Shown here: positions 35,117 through 45,472 of the stretch, one piece after another
Numbering within the stretch: position 1 is the stretch's first letter
How the letters are laid out: every line of letters starts with the position of its first letter
Assembly: GCF_958979055.1 (NCBI RefSeq)
Contig: NC_084891.1
Location: forward strand, 573,001-637,000
Direction of reading: 5' to 3'
From: Alnus glutinosa
Taxonomy: Eukaryota > Streptophyta > Magnoliopsida > Fagales > Betulaceae
Length of the DNA: 64,000 nucleotides
Position numbers and translations under genes: made by a program
The notes under the pieces: generated by a model
What the model saw: the letters and a program-made list of their open reading frames with translations, nothing else
Told to the model about the DNA's origin: nothing
Databases searched by the model: none

Positions 35117-35760
35117 AGGATTGTTGGTACAGTTTTCGGTACGGTGACGTGTTGCCTTGTGATTCGTTGCCTTCCTTAATCCTCGCTCTCCTTGTAATCT
35201 GCAAAATAATAAACGGCTCGTCGGACTATGGGGTGCCGACCGGACCCCCACTCCGATGCCTAAGTCAGTTCAAACTAATTTTTTGGAAAATATTTGTAAT
35301 CTCAAAAGCTCAGAGAATGTACCCCTCTTTAATACCTGGCGTAGTAGTCTTATTTATAGGCTCACAGTTTACAGTTATAAAACTGCTAGAGTGCTTGGAA
35401 CATAATCTAATTAGGAGTCTGAGTCCTAGATCACATAGTCTTGAATCTTATCTTTCTAATTAGGAGTCTGAGTCCTAGATCACATAGTCTTGAGTCTTAT
35501 CTTCATAGAATTCAAATTGGGTAGTAGAGTCCAAACTGGATATGACACTCTCTTTAGCTAATGTCATTCTATTAGGTACCTTATCCCATATTTGATGGGA
35601 TAGAAGTCTATCTTGATATATTTTGAATATCCTTCTTTTTGGAGATAATGACTGGTCTTGTACTTAGGTCTGATCTGGCCGGGCCAACCCGATGGGCTCG
35701 GCCCCCGATACTACCTTAGGCCTACATGTCTTTGGTGTTAATTATTTCTCCAACAAGGAT
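35117..35760. mobile_element. Solo LTR with perfect 5-bp target-site duplication
   Basis: The segment 35122-35755 (634 bp) begins TGTTGG and ends CCAACA and is flanked by AGGAT at 35117-35121 and 35756-35760. No primer-binding site or internal region is present, so it is a recombined single LTR. A 49-bp block (ctaattaggagtctgagtcc...) is duplicated in tandem at 35407 and 35456. Confidence 0.88.
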
Positions 35761-36089
35761 AAATATATAGAATTCCACTACTACACATGTCCTCTTGAAG
35801 ATGGACTTCTCTTATACGATGACATGTTTTAAGTGGCTATCTTAGATTCTAAGTATCAGTAATTGACAAAGAAAGATTGATATGATGTTGCTTAATGTAT
35901 GATGTATTATTATGCCACATTTTTTTTTATTTTTTATTTTTCAATAATGGAAGTACTCATGTTCACAGTATCTCATAAAATGCTCCTAAGTCCAACATCT
36001 ATTATGGGTTGAACCTCAAAGCTCTATTCTTGAAAACAGAAATGCCATTAGGCCATAAACAAACACTTGTTTCGCAATGATTTGAGGGA
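35761..36089. other. Intergenic, nothing recognised
   Basis: AT-rich spacer between the solo LTR and the nested foldback cluster. Confidence 0.5.
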
Positions 36090-36373
36090 ATTTAGACATT
36101 TTCAAACATAAGGTTTTAGATTATTTCTCTTTTCCTTTATTAATAAACTCATCTCTTTAAAGAGAGGAACATAACCTACGTTCAACAGCACGGAAAACAA
36201 TTTTAATGAAACTCTTGAAGTTATCTTGGTTGTAACTTATCTTAGAGTAATCTTAATTTAATTAAATAAGGATAATTATAGTTATCATTCTAAGTCAAGA
36301 GTCTTTTAGTTATTTGTAGCACTATGGTGCATAAGTTATTTAGTAGTAGGTTTCTATTGTTCTATATAGGAGT

Positions 36374-36530
36374 TATCTCCATGAGATATGTCATTTGCAC
36401 AACTCTTACACAACAATTGCACAAACAATGCTAATGTGTCAAGCAATTTTTTTTTTTTTAAATGAAAATGCTGGACACATCAGCATTGTTATGTAAAATT
36501 GTTGTGCAACTAATATATCTCTATTTCCAT
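36374..36530. mobile_element. MITE 1 in nested cluster
   Basis: Element 36383-36521 has ends GAGATATGTCATTTGCACAAC and GTTGTGCAACTAATATATCTC, and is flanked by TATCTCCAT (36374-36382) and TATTTCCAT (36522-36530), a 9-bp duplication with one change. Confidence 0.8.
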
Positions 36531-36912
36531 GAGAAATGATCCATACATTCATTTCTCACAACAGTCCCACAACAAGCTGACGTGGCTGGTAATATTTTAT
36601 GAGAAATGATTCTTATACTCATTTCTCACAACAACCCCACAACAAGCTGACGTGGCTGGTAATATTTTATTATTTTTTTACAAAAAGAAATGAAAACAAA
36701 ACAAAAAAATAATAAAATATTACCAGCCACGTCAGCTTGTTGTGGGGCTGTTGTGAGAAATGAGTATAGGGATCATTTCTCATATTTTATTATTTTTTTT
36801 ACAAAAAGAAAAGAAAAGAAAACAAAAAAATAATAAAATATTACCAGCCACATCAGCTTGTTGTGGGGCTGTTGTGAGAAATGAGTGTACGAATCATTTT
36901 TCCTATCTCCAT
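36522..36912. mobile_element. MITE 2, a 182-bp Mutator-like MITE split by a copy of itself
   Basis: Element 36531-36902 starts GAGAAATGATCC and ends GAATCATTTTTC, with flanks CTATTTCCAT (36521-36530) and CTATCTCCAT (36903-36912). Removing the inner copy and one duplication leaves about 182 bp. Confidence 0.85.
36592..36790. mobile_element. MITE 3, same family, inserted into MITE 2
   Basis: Element 36601-36781 (181 bp) has ends GAGAAATGATTCTTATACTC and GATCATTTCTC, with exact 9-bp flanks ATATTTTAT at 36592-36600 and 36782-36790. Arms include caacaagctgacgtggctgg / ccagccacgtcagcttgttg. Confidence 0.9.
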
Positions 36913-37067
36913 ATAGGGATTTGATTCTTGTACAACACCAATATAACAACTGTACAACAACCCTTCACATGAGGGTGGGCTCCAGTATGTGGGACCCACC
37001 CTCATGTGAGGAATTGTTGTACAGTTGTTGTATTATTGTTGTAAATCTAACATTTTCCCTTCATATA
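36908..37067. mobile_element. MITE 4 in nested cluster
   Basis: Element 36916-37059 with ends GGGATTTGATTCTTGTACAAC and ttgttgtaaatctaacattttCCC. Long arms contain acaactgtacaacaa and cacatgagggtggg with their mirrors. Flanks tccatata / ttcatata match at 7 of 8. Confidence 0.7.
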
Positions 37068-37213
37068 TATGTTAGAGTAATGTTTCTTGCACAACTTTTA
37101 CACAACTCTAACAATTTTTTTTTTTAAGATTAATTATTGAATATTTATGGCCGACATGTTGGAAAACAAATCCAATTAGTTAGAGTTGTGCAAGAATCAT
37201 TACTCTATATGTT
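37066..37213. mobile_element. MITE 5 in nested cluster
   Basis: Ends AGAGTAATGTTTCTTGCACAAC and GTTGTGCAAGAATCATTACTCT. Flanks share atatgtt on both sides. Confidence 0.7.
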
Positions 37214-37405
37214 ATTGCTCATAGACGTTTAGTTCCAATGGATGTTTATCTCCAGTTAGTCGAGTCATGATAGGAGTTGTTTTCCGAGCTGTGAAATTGA
37301 ACTCTACATAAGTTATGTTCCTCTATTTAAAGAGATGAATTTATTAATAAATGAAAAAAAATTAATCTCAAATTTTGTGTTTGAAAAAATCTAGGTTCCT
37401 TAACC

Positions 37406-38087
37406 TATCAAATTATCTTGTTGCGTGTTTGCAAAATCATTCATGTAACAGGTTATGTGAAATTACTTGTTACATGAATGATTTTGTAAACACGCAACGA
37501 GATAATTTGATTAGTTCTAAAAAAACTTAAACCTTTTAAATAGTGGTTTGAACTTTTAGTTTTTAGCTCCACCAAAACAAAATTGTAGGCTTAATTACGA
37601 ATTCAAGGTGTCAATTTTCAAACAAGTACAATTATGATGTTTACTTATAAAAATAAAGTACAATTTTGACGTGAGAGTAAACAAAAAATTTGGTACTCCA
37701 GTTTTATTTATAGGGAAATGCTAAAAGTATTACTAATTTATTAGTGTACAACCCCATACACATTGGAGTGAGATCCACGTAATGTTTAAAATTAAGTAAG
37801 TATTAATGGTCTTTTTAAAATGTTTTGGTTTACTCTCTTTCTTTTTCTTTTTTCTTTCTTTCTTCTTCTTTTTTGTTTTTTTTGTTTTTTAAATGCTATT
37901 TAATAGACTGTTATACACCTGCCATATAACTTGATGATGTGGTAGTAAAACTCCGCCTATAGTAATCTACTAAATTGCATTGCTCTTAAAAGAAAAAAAG
38001 CAAGATTTAATTTGTAATTACATAATTTACATTTTCAAAATCATTTTGTCATTAAATGCGCAATAAGTGTGTTAGTAGTTTAATCTC
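37406..38087. other. Intergenic, includes a short hairpin
   Basis: 37421-37505 is an inverted repeat (ttgcgtgtttgcaaaatcattcatgtaac / gttacatgaatgattttgtaaacacgcaa). The remainder is AT-rich without recognised features. Confidence 0.55.
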
Positions 38088-38425
38088 TGTTTGTTTTAAC
38101 ATAAAACGTTTTTGGCGAAAATTATTTTTCAATGTTTGACTCATGCATAAAATCTGCAACCGCGGCTACAACTCCAATGACAACAAGTGAGAGAGAGCGT
38201 GCGGAAATCAGACCAGATATTGTCGGTTGAAAAAGAGAAGATCAAACTTATTTCATGGTTTACGAAATTAAAAAAAAAAAAGAAAAAAAGAAGAAGAAGA
38301 AGAAGACTATTTTACGTCATTTAAATAAGATTTTCTTGATGAATTGAAAAAGTTTTTGGTCTATCCAAACATCAGAAAAAAGTAAAAAAGTTTTTAGAAA
38401 ATTTGTCGAGGCAAAAGGAACGGAG
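38088..38425. mobile_element. Diverged member of the 7.9/9.2-kb TIR family
   Basis: ctctgtttgttttaacataaaacgtttttggcgaaaattatttttcaatgttt at the left and gaaaatttgtcgaggcaaaaggaacggagtc at the right match the ends of copies A and B with many changes. Confidence 0.5.
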
Positions 38426-38483
38426 TCAGTTTTAGATTGCATGTATAAATAATAAAATTTGGGAATCCTACGTAAGTATCATT

Positions 38484-38545
38484 ATAAGCCTAGTGGTAAA
38501 ATACTTTCATCTCCTCTCTGAGGTCTCTCGTTCGAAACGCCGTGC
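38484..38545 (+). other. tRNA-like A-box/B-box sequence upstream of RPC4
   Basis: cctagtggtaaaatact resembles a tRNA A box and, about 35 bases on, cgttcgaaacg resembles a B box (GGTTCGANNCC type). Spacing fits an internal Pol III promoter or the head of a tRNA-derived SINE. No full cloverleaf was found. It lies ~80-140 bases before the RPC4 ATG and probably overlaps the leader or core promoter. Confidence 0.4.
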
Positions 38546-38621
38546 CTTCACTTTTGCCCCTTTTCTGGCATTTTTCGTCGTCGCCGTCGCCGTCGTCTTC
38601 TTCCACTTCAACCTGAAAACC

Positions 38622-41600
38622 ATGGAACCAGACCAGTCCTCTTCGGCCCCTAGGAAGGTAACAACGCTTTCTTTCACGGCCTCCAAATCTATCTGAATTC
38701 GAAATTGGGATCTGGGTTCTAAAAATCTTTGCAATTCGAACTGAAAAGTGTGATTAAATCTGTCTCTGCAGCTCAAGTTTGCTCCCAAAGCCCCTCCTCG
38801 CAGAAGGCTCAAACCCACCGCTCCCAAAACGTAATCTGATAATCTCCCTTCATTTCGCTTTTTTAGTTCTCTCTAATTTTGCGCATTACTCTTATATATG
38901 GTTGTGGATAATAGTAATTATCATTTCAAATAAATGAAATTTTGTTTTGTTTTGTTTTCAATGTATTTTTCGATGCAGCGAAGCTGGTGACGAAGATGGA
39001 GAAGCTGAGCAGGTCCAGCAACTGCTTCGCCGCATCAATGTGTGTATTTCTTTCCCCCTTTTATAAAACATATTTGGGTCTCTGTTTTTAATAACAAATG
39101 TTTTTTAAGGCTCTGTTTGGTTGCCGAGAAACGGTTGGCGAGGAAAAAAAATAAATCGGTGTTTGTGGTCTTAAGCTCCTGTTTGGTTACATTTGTTAAA
39201 GACTTAAAGTCATCAAGTGGGTTTTTTTTTTTTAATTTTTTTTTAAATAACCATGTTAGGTGTGACGTGTGTCAGGAATCATTTTATTTTTGGGCAACTG
39301 GAAGAAAGAACACTTTGCCCAAATGCAATTATTTTAGCTTACTGAAAAGGTTTTCTTTCTTTACTTCTTTATAATTGATCTTATTATATTTTAAAAAAGA
39401 TTAATAAAACCTTAAGTATGAGATTTACTATTTTGGTGAAATTCCTTTACAATTCTACTATATGCAGTTCCTTAAATCACAAATATTGTTTTCAAATTAA
39501 ATTGTTAGAATTTTATCACGGCAACATTTATGGATCTAATATTTTTTACTTTAATATTTATCACATTTTACCACGTTTTACAAGTGATGGATACTGATGT
39601 GGCAAATTCTTAATCATTTACTTTGACAATCTTAATCTTATTCACATTTTTTTTTGTCTTAACTTCCTGTTAAATTAAAGCATGTGGCTATGATTTTACA
39701 GAGTTTTATGCTTTGTGATGTAAGAGCTTTATGCTCGTCATTTTTGATCAATAAAGTACTCAGATCTTTCATTCAAAAAAATAAAATAAAAAATCTGAAG
39801 CATGATATTTTTTCCCCCATTTCATAGTTGAAAATGTGTTTGACAACAATGCAACATTCGTTAGCTTTGATAATGAGCTTATTTCAAGAAGACATTTTAT
39901 TCGGTTGTTTTGATGAGATATTCTCTGCTATCAACATTGACTTCTTTGCCTCTCATTTTTGTAGGAGAATCATGGAAGACGGAGGCCTAAAGACGAAAAG
40001 AAATGTAATTTCTCATCATATTCTTTCATTATTATTTTCCCAAATTTACATTAGAATTCATCAAACATTCATTTCCTTATCTACATTCGAATCCGTTAGT
40101 AAAAAGGCTTCAGAGTTCAGTTGTTGATAGATAGATGATGTGACTCAACTGCTGTGACTTGAACTTCTCAGTTTTGAGAAGCATCTTTTGAAGTAATGAG
40201 CTCATTGAATTTGTCCCGTGGAAATTGTTATTTATTTTTTCTTGCCCTAGAGGTAAACCATGAATTCGTATCCATTTCTTTTAGGCATAAGTTATCTAAC
40301 ACCCAACACCCATTCTTCATGGAGAAGCTCATCCCTCTGATTAGAGAGCCAGATTAACAAATGACAGTTTAGAAAAACATGTTTCAGAAGGTATGTCAAT
40401 GGAATTGAGAGAAAGTTGGTCTAAAATGCGACTTTAGGATTTGATAGACTGGTATGTATTTTGATGTGCAAGTACCACGAAGAGATCAAAGGCTTCTCCT
40501 CTAGAAATAAATATGTAGATTGAAAATTGTGGAGTCCTGAGAAGATTTATATTAAGGACATCAGTAGAGTGACTAAGGAGAAGTGAAAAGTTAAGTAAAA
40601 AATACCTTTTTTGTTCAATTTTTTTTTTTTTTATGGAGTTGCTCAAGAAGCTCAACAGTTGGTGTAAACCCTTCCATATAAATTGAGAGAGAAGTTTTTG
40701 GCAGATTCCTATCCCAAAAGCTTGCTCTTGGAGTTGGAAAAAATTGCTTCAACTAAGGGATATTGCTAAATTGTTCATTTGGCTCAAGGTTGGCAAGGGA
40801 AGGAATATTTTTCTATGGTTTGATCATTGGCATCCTTTTGGATATCTTCTTGATAAGTTTGCTTACAGAGTGGTTTATGACTCGGGTTTTCCTCTAGGGG
40901 CTAAGCTCTCTACCATTCTTAGAGAAGGTGCTTGGCATTGGCCTCTTGCTCATTCAGAGGAGATAGTAGAGATTCAAAGTAGGCTCGTTGAAGTGATTAT
41001 TGGGGATGCCGACTTGCCGGTTTGGAACTCTAGCAATGGAGTCTACTCATGTGCTGCTACGTGGGAGGTTTTGAGAGAAGAAGATCCCTGTGATTTGGTG
41101 GAAGCTGGTGTGGTTCTCCATGGTCATCCCTAAACACTCGTTTATCCTTTGGTTGGTTTTCCGTGATGCTCTTGTTACTAAACAGAGAATGTGTGCATGG
41201 GGATATGCTGGGCCTTCAAATTGCCTATCTTGTTATGGCTGTATGGAGAGTTGTTGTGATCATCTCTTCTTCCACTGTGGATTTAGCAGACGGATATGGT
41301 ACTCTGTCATACATGATTGTGGGTTTTCTGCTCCTCCTTTTTGACTGGGACTCAGTTGTGGTGTGGAGTGTTGCTAAGCTAAAGGATAAAAGTCTCAAAG
41401 TTTGCCTTGCAAAGCTTTGCCTAGGTGCTTGCATCTATCACATTTGGAGGCAAAGAAATGCCTGCTTCATGGAAATTTCCCCCGGTCCGAGGAAGCCATT
41501 GTAGGCCAGATAAGGTGGGAGGTGCGATCCAGGATTTTGGCTAGGAAATCGGTTCAGATTGAAGCTAAGGATAGGCCTCTCATTCACTGTTGGAACCTTC

Positions 41601-44530
41601 ATTCACTTTTGTAAATGTTTGGTTCTGTTTTGAACTCGTGGGGGTGTTTTTAGTTTCTGCTGTTTGTCTTTGTTGGAGCTCTGTTTTACTGGTTTAGCAG
41701 TTGTTGCTGCTTGTTGTGTTGTTTTCCATTTGGTTGCTGGGTTGGGTTTGTGGTTCCAGTGTTTACTGGAGTGATTTTGTGTTCTGTTGAGTTTTGAGCT
41801 ATAAAAGTATTAATTCATCCAAAAAAAAACCCTTCCATATAATTGGAAGAAAACTGCATGCTTTGGATGGGCCGAACTAGATGGAAGAGCCTGTATTATC
41901 CATCAATATAACATGTATGACAGTATGAGGAAATGTGAATTGTAATGATCATCATCATTGGTTTTAACATTGTTGTGGATCCAGTTTTCATCTTATGTTT
42001 GGTGTGCGAACCTGCAGCTTCCATTCAAGTTGCATTTGGTCCTGGAGATAAGGCATCAACTCAGATAAAGAGATACGGTAGTGCTAAGGATGGGAGTGGT
42101 GGTAAAAGCAGCGATTCAGACACAAAAAGTTCCGATTATGGGCAAACTCTCTTATCTTTACCTTCAGCTGCCAATGAAAATGTCAGAGAAGCGTGTTTTG
42201 AAGATTCTACCAGTAAATCTGCGCAGCTTGTCAAGAAAGACTATAGAGAACCTTGGGTAAGAAATCACTGCCATGGATCTCTCTCTCTCTCTCTTGCTCA
42301 TGTACTGGGCATCTAATGTCCCTGATGCTTCTGCAGGATTACCACAACACTTACTATCCTTCTACTCTTCCTTTGAGGATGCCTTCCTCTGGTGACCCAG
42401 GTATACTTTTAGATGCATCCAGAAATAATGACTCCATTTGCAGATGAATATCAAGTATTTATCCTTGTGAAGAAAGACAAATTCTTCTTGTCACATATGG
42501 CCATCTTCTAAAATAATTGTTAGTAAATATAACCCTCGGCCTTCTTCAATAAATGAAAACTGCCTTTTCTTTGCAATCTATATTCGTGTCGATCTTCATT
42601 TGAATCTATGAACGTGTAACTCCAACATAAAGGTGACCCTGGAGGCGGTGAGGACTGATATTAATGCATACTTCTCACTATCATTCTTTGTTCCTTGGCA
42701 TAATGCTGAGCAGTGAGGCTGCAAAACCGAAATTCTTGCTGCAACTAGCAAGCTAAAGGCTAAAAATGCTAATGAAGGAGAAATACAAACAATTAATAAA
42801 ATTACTGTAGTCCAATAAGTCAGCATATCCACATTTTCAGCTCAAAATTGTCGGCCCCGTTTAATAACCCCCTTCCCTCCCCCTTCCCCTTATTTTTACT
42901 TTTCCCAAAAAATATCAACTCAAAACATTCTTAATCTTTTTTACTTTTTATATCACATCAACAATTTTTTATTATTATTTAAATAAAAAAATCCACTACA
43001 AAACAAAAAATTTCTACTTTTCCATATAAATTATTTCAACTTTATATCACATCAATCACTTTTTACTCACACTCAAAAAAAAAATTCTCCCATAAGGGAA
43101 GGGGAGGGGAGGGGAGGGGGATTACTAAACAGGGTCAGGAAGACTTAACTTAGGTTTAATGCACTTAAACATTCTAGCAGATATTAGCGATATTCATAAG
43201 TCCCTAGGTCTGTAGTCAATATACAGGAAGACTAATTCACATACTAATCACTACTCGAGTTCCCAAATCATCACACTAAGGACTGATATTAATATTATGC
43301 CTCATTATCAGGCTACCCATAAAAAAGACAAAAGGGAAAATACCCAGAAATGGTAAAACTTCTTACAAAATTTTTTAAGCAAACATGCTTTCATCAGATA
43401 TTCATATAACCCATTGTACCAAAGAATAAGGAAAGCTAAACAGCAATCTTGTATCAAAGGATTATGTTCATGTCACAAATGGGACTTGTGTTAAGTGGTT
43501 ATTTTAGTGATTGCAGTATAGTTTTTCAGTAATGAGTGTAGAGTGATTATTTCAGCGATTCCTATTGTAATTTTTATTTAACTCATCTAACTCTGTAATG
43601 CTAAATACCATTGCTTGTTTTGCTTTCAGAAATTCTTGATGAAGCAGAATTTGGGGAGGCTGCAGCTAATACAGAGTACGATGAAAATACAATAAATCCT
43701 GCTTCAGACCTTGGGCTGATGGTTGGTTATCAAATCAAATGTCTAGATAATGTTGCATATTTACTAGAACAACATATTTAGCCATATTTACTACAAATTG
43801 GTGATTGGTGACAGGTGGAAAGTGAGGAAGAAAAGATGTTTTTCTTTAAGCTTCCTGCTAGTCTGCCATTTCTCAAGCGATCGACTAGTAGAAAGGGGAA
43901 AGAGAAAGTTGAAACCCATACATCATCGGATGGAGGAGGCGTTTCAAACAAGGGCTGCAGGTTGGAAGAGTTGCCAGATGGATATATGGGCAAAATGCTG
44001 GTCTACAAGAGTGGAGCAATCAAGTTAAAGCTAGGAGATGCCCTGTATGATGTGAGTCAAAACATGAGCTTGCTTTAACTAGGATACATGCACGCACAGA
44101 CACTCCCTTGTTTCCTTACCTGCAGTTGGAAGGACCAAGCCAAGTTTTCTTTTAAGAACACCAGTAATTTCTTGCTGGTTTGTCCAGCCAAAACTTATAT
44201 TTTTTCATCTTTTTGCCAGATAAGTTAGTATGTCTAGACTGTCTAGTGACTTGTTTTAAAACCCCCTTGGTAGGGGTCATATTTTCCATTCCTTACAAAA
44301 TTAGTAGCTTCAGCGATCATATGTAGAAAGAAAGAAAGAAAAAAATTAAGTTTTTGGGGCTTCTGGTTTATGTGCAGGTTTCACCTGGTTCAGATTGCAT
44401 ATTTGCTCAAGATGTTGCAGCAATCAACCTTGCAGAAAGACAGTGTTGTGTTCTGGGAGAGCTTGGGAAACGGGCTGTCGTAAGCCCTGATGTTGATTCC
44501 CTGTTGGATAGCGTAATTGACTTGGGCTAG
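38622..44530 (+). CDS. RPC4: DNA-directed RNA polymerase III subunit RPC4 (POLR3D/RPC53 type)
   Basis: RPC4 is part of the RPC4-RPC5 subcomplex of RNA polymerase III, used in initiation and termination on tRNA, 5S and other small RNA genes (nucleus). Nine exons join in frame to 326 residues: 38622-38657, 38772-38830, 38979-39039, 39965-40004, 42018-42256, 42337-42400, 43630-43721, 43815-44051 and 44378-44530; all introns have GT/AG. The N terminus is basic and Pro-rich (LKFAPKAPPRRRLKPTAPKT). The C-terminal RPC4 domain is clear: LEELPDGYMGKMLVYKSGAI, KLKLGDALYDVSPGSDCIFA, then AERQCCVLGELGKRAVVSPD. Intron 4 holds a 1.14-kb LINE in the same orientation and intron 6 holds a G-rich foldback. No coding defect was seen. 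Confidence 0.94.
40669..41845 (+). mobile_element. 5'-truncated LINE (L1-type) with target-site duplication in RPC4 intron 4
   Basis: The insertion 40686-41829 ends in an A run and is bounded by CCCTTCCATATAAATTG (40669-40685) and CCCTTCCATATAATTG (41830-41845). It encodes the C-terminal part of an L1 reverse-transcriptase protein: KGRNIFLWFDHWHPFGYLLD, then after one frame change IPKHSFILWLVFRDALVTKQ and the zf-RVT Cys/His region (CLSCYGCMESCCDHLFFHCG). A stop near 41133 and the frame change make it inactive. A 3' UTR of about 220 bases follows. Confidence 0.9.
42855..43134. mobile_element. Foldback element with C-rich and G-rich arms in RPC4 intron 6
   Basis: CCCCGTTTAATAACCCCCTT at the left mirrors GGGGGATTACTAAACAGGG at the right. 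The right arm contains four G-runs separated by single A residues (43101-43120). Inner sequence is A/T-rich with a repeated tatatcacatcaa motif. Confidence 0.8.
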
Positions 44531-45472
44531 TGCAAAAGACCTTTCATGGTGGGAGAACTGCTAGAGCATGATAGAGAGCTATTATAGGCGCATTTGCAAA
44601 GAGGTAGTTATTAAAGAGTAAATATGTAACTAAACTGCTGACAAGTTGGCTTGTGCTGACCTTTAGGATGTCAAATTCTGAACTGTCAAATCCCTTCACA
44701 AAATCCATTCTAGAGAATTAAAAGGAGATATTTTGTCTGTTTTCGTCTATTCGGCAAACAGTAATTAAGGTTTGATAATCTTTTAAACGACCTCGAAAAT
44801 CTACACAAAATTAATGGATTAAAGTTGAGAAGACTAATTCATTTAATTCAACCAGTTAATCTAAAATTAACTTATATAATCTTATTCCTATTTTTCTACA
44901 CAACCTAAATCTGACATACAATATTTATTTTTGATGCGATCCATGAACTTAATACAAAATTAACATGTTAGAATTTTTAAAATTGAAAGATCTAACCCGT
45001 TTAATTAAATAAATCGAATTAAAATTGACTTATATAATCTTGAAACGATCCAAATTCAACACACAATCACAAATTACTACCCCTAACGGTTATGTTTTGC
45101 GATCAAGTGGCTTTAACAAGCATATATCTATTGCCACCAGATAATCAGTAATGTGTCATGACTCCAGGACTCTCTTATTGCTGGAATTTCTCTGTTAAAA
45201 GGGATCGGAGTTCATAAAATGGGACTGGAATAATTCAAATTGTTTCAGGAAATCTTGTACATGATCTGCAAATAAATCTCCACACCCTTGCAACGAATTG
45301 AAACTTACGATACATATCCAAGCAGAAAAGAGAGGTACACCATGCATACCCTGCCAGCTGAAAGGTCTTCACTTCCATTGTTAATACACTAAGCACAACT
45401 TGGCCGGAGGTAAACTTGTACCTATACAAGTTCCCGCCGGGGAAAAGCACCTGTCATGTCGTCAAATTCGGG
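44531..45472. other. Convergent 3' UTRs and intergenic sequence
   Basis: RPC4 (+) and the unknown gene (-) converge here. 44531-44730 is probably RPC4 3' UTR and 45230-45472 probably 3' UTR of the minus-strand gene. 44740-45080 is AT-rich with a duplicated motif (ttaacttatataatctt / attgacttatataatctt at 44867 and 45023). Confidence 0.5.

Larger units (their letters stand above)
36090..37405. mobile_element. Outer foldback element hosting four MITEs
   Basis: The left arm (ttcaaacataaggttttagatt...attaataaactcatctctttaaagagaggaacataac) at 36092-36177 is mirrored at 37315-37395 (gttatgttcctctatttaaagagatgaatttattaataaat...aaattttgtgtttgaa). Everything between 36383 and 37206 is largely later insertion. 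Confidence 0.7.
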
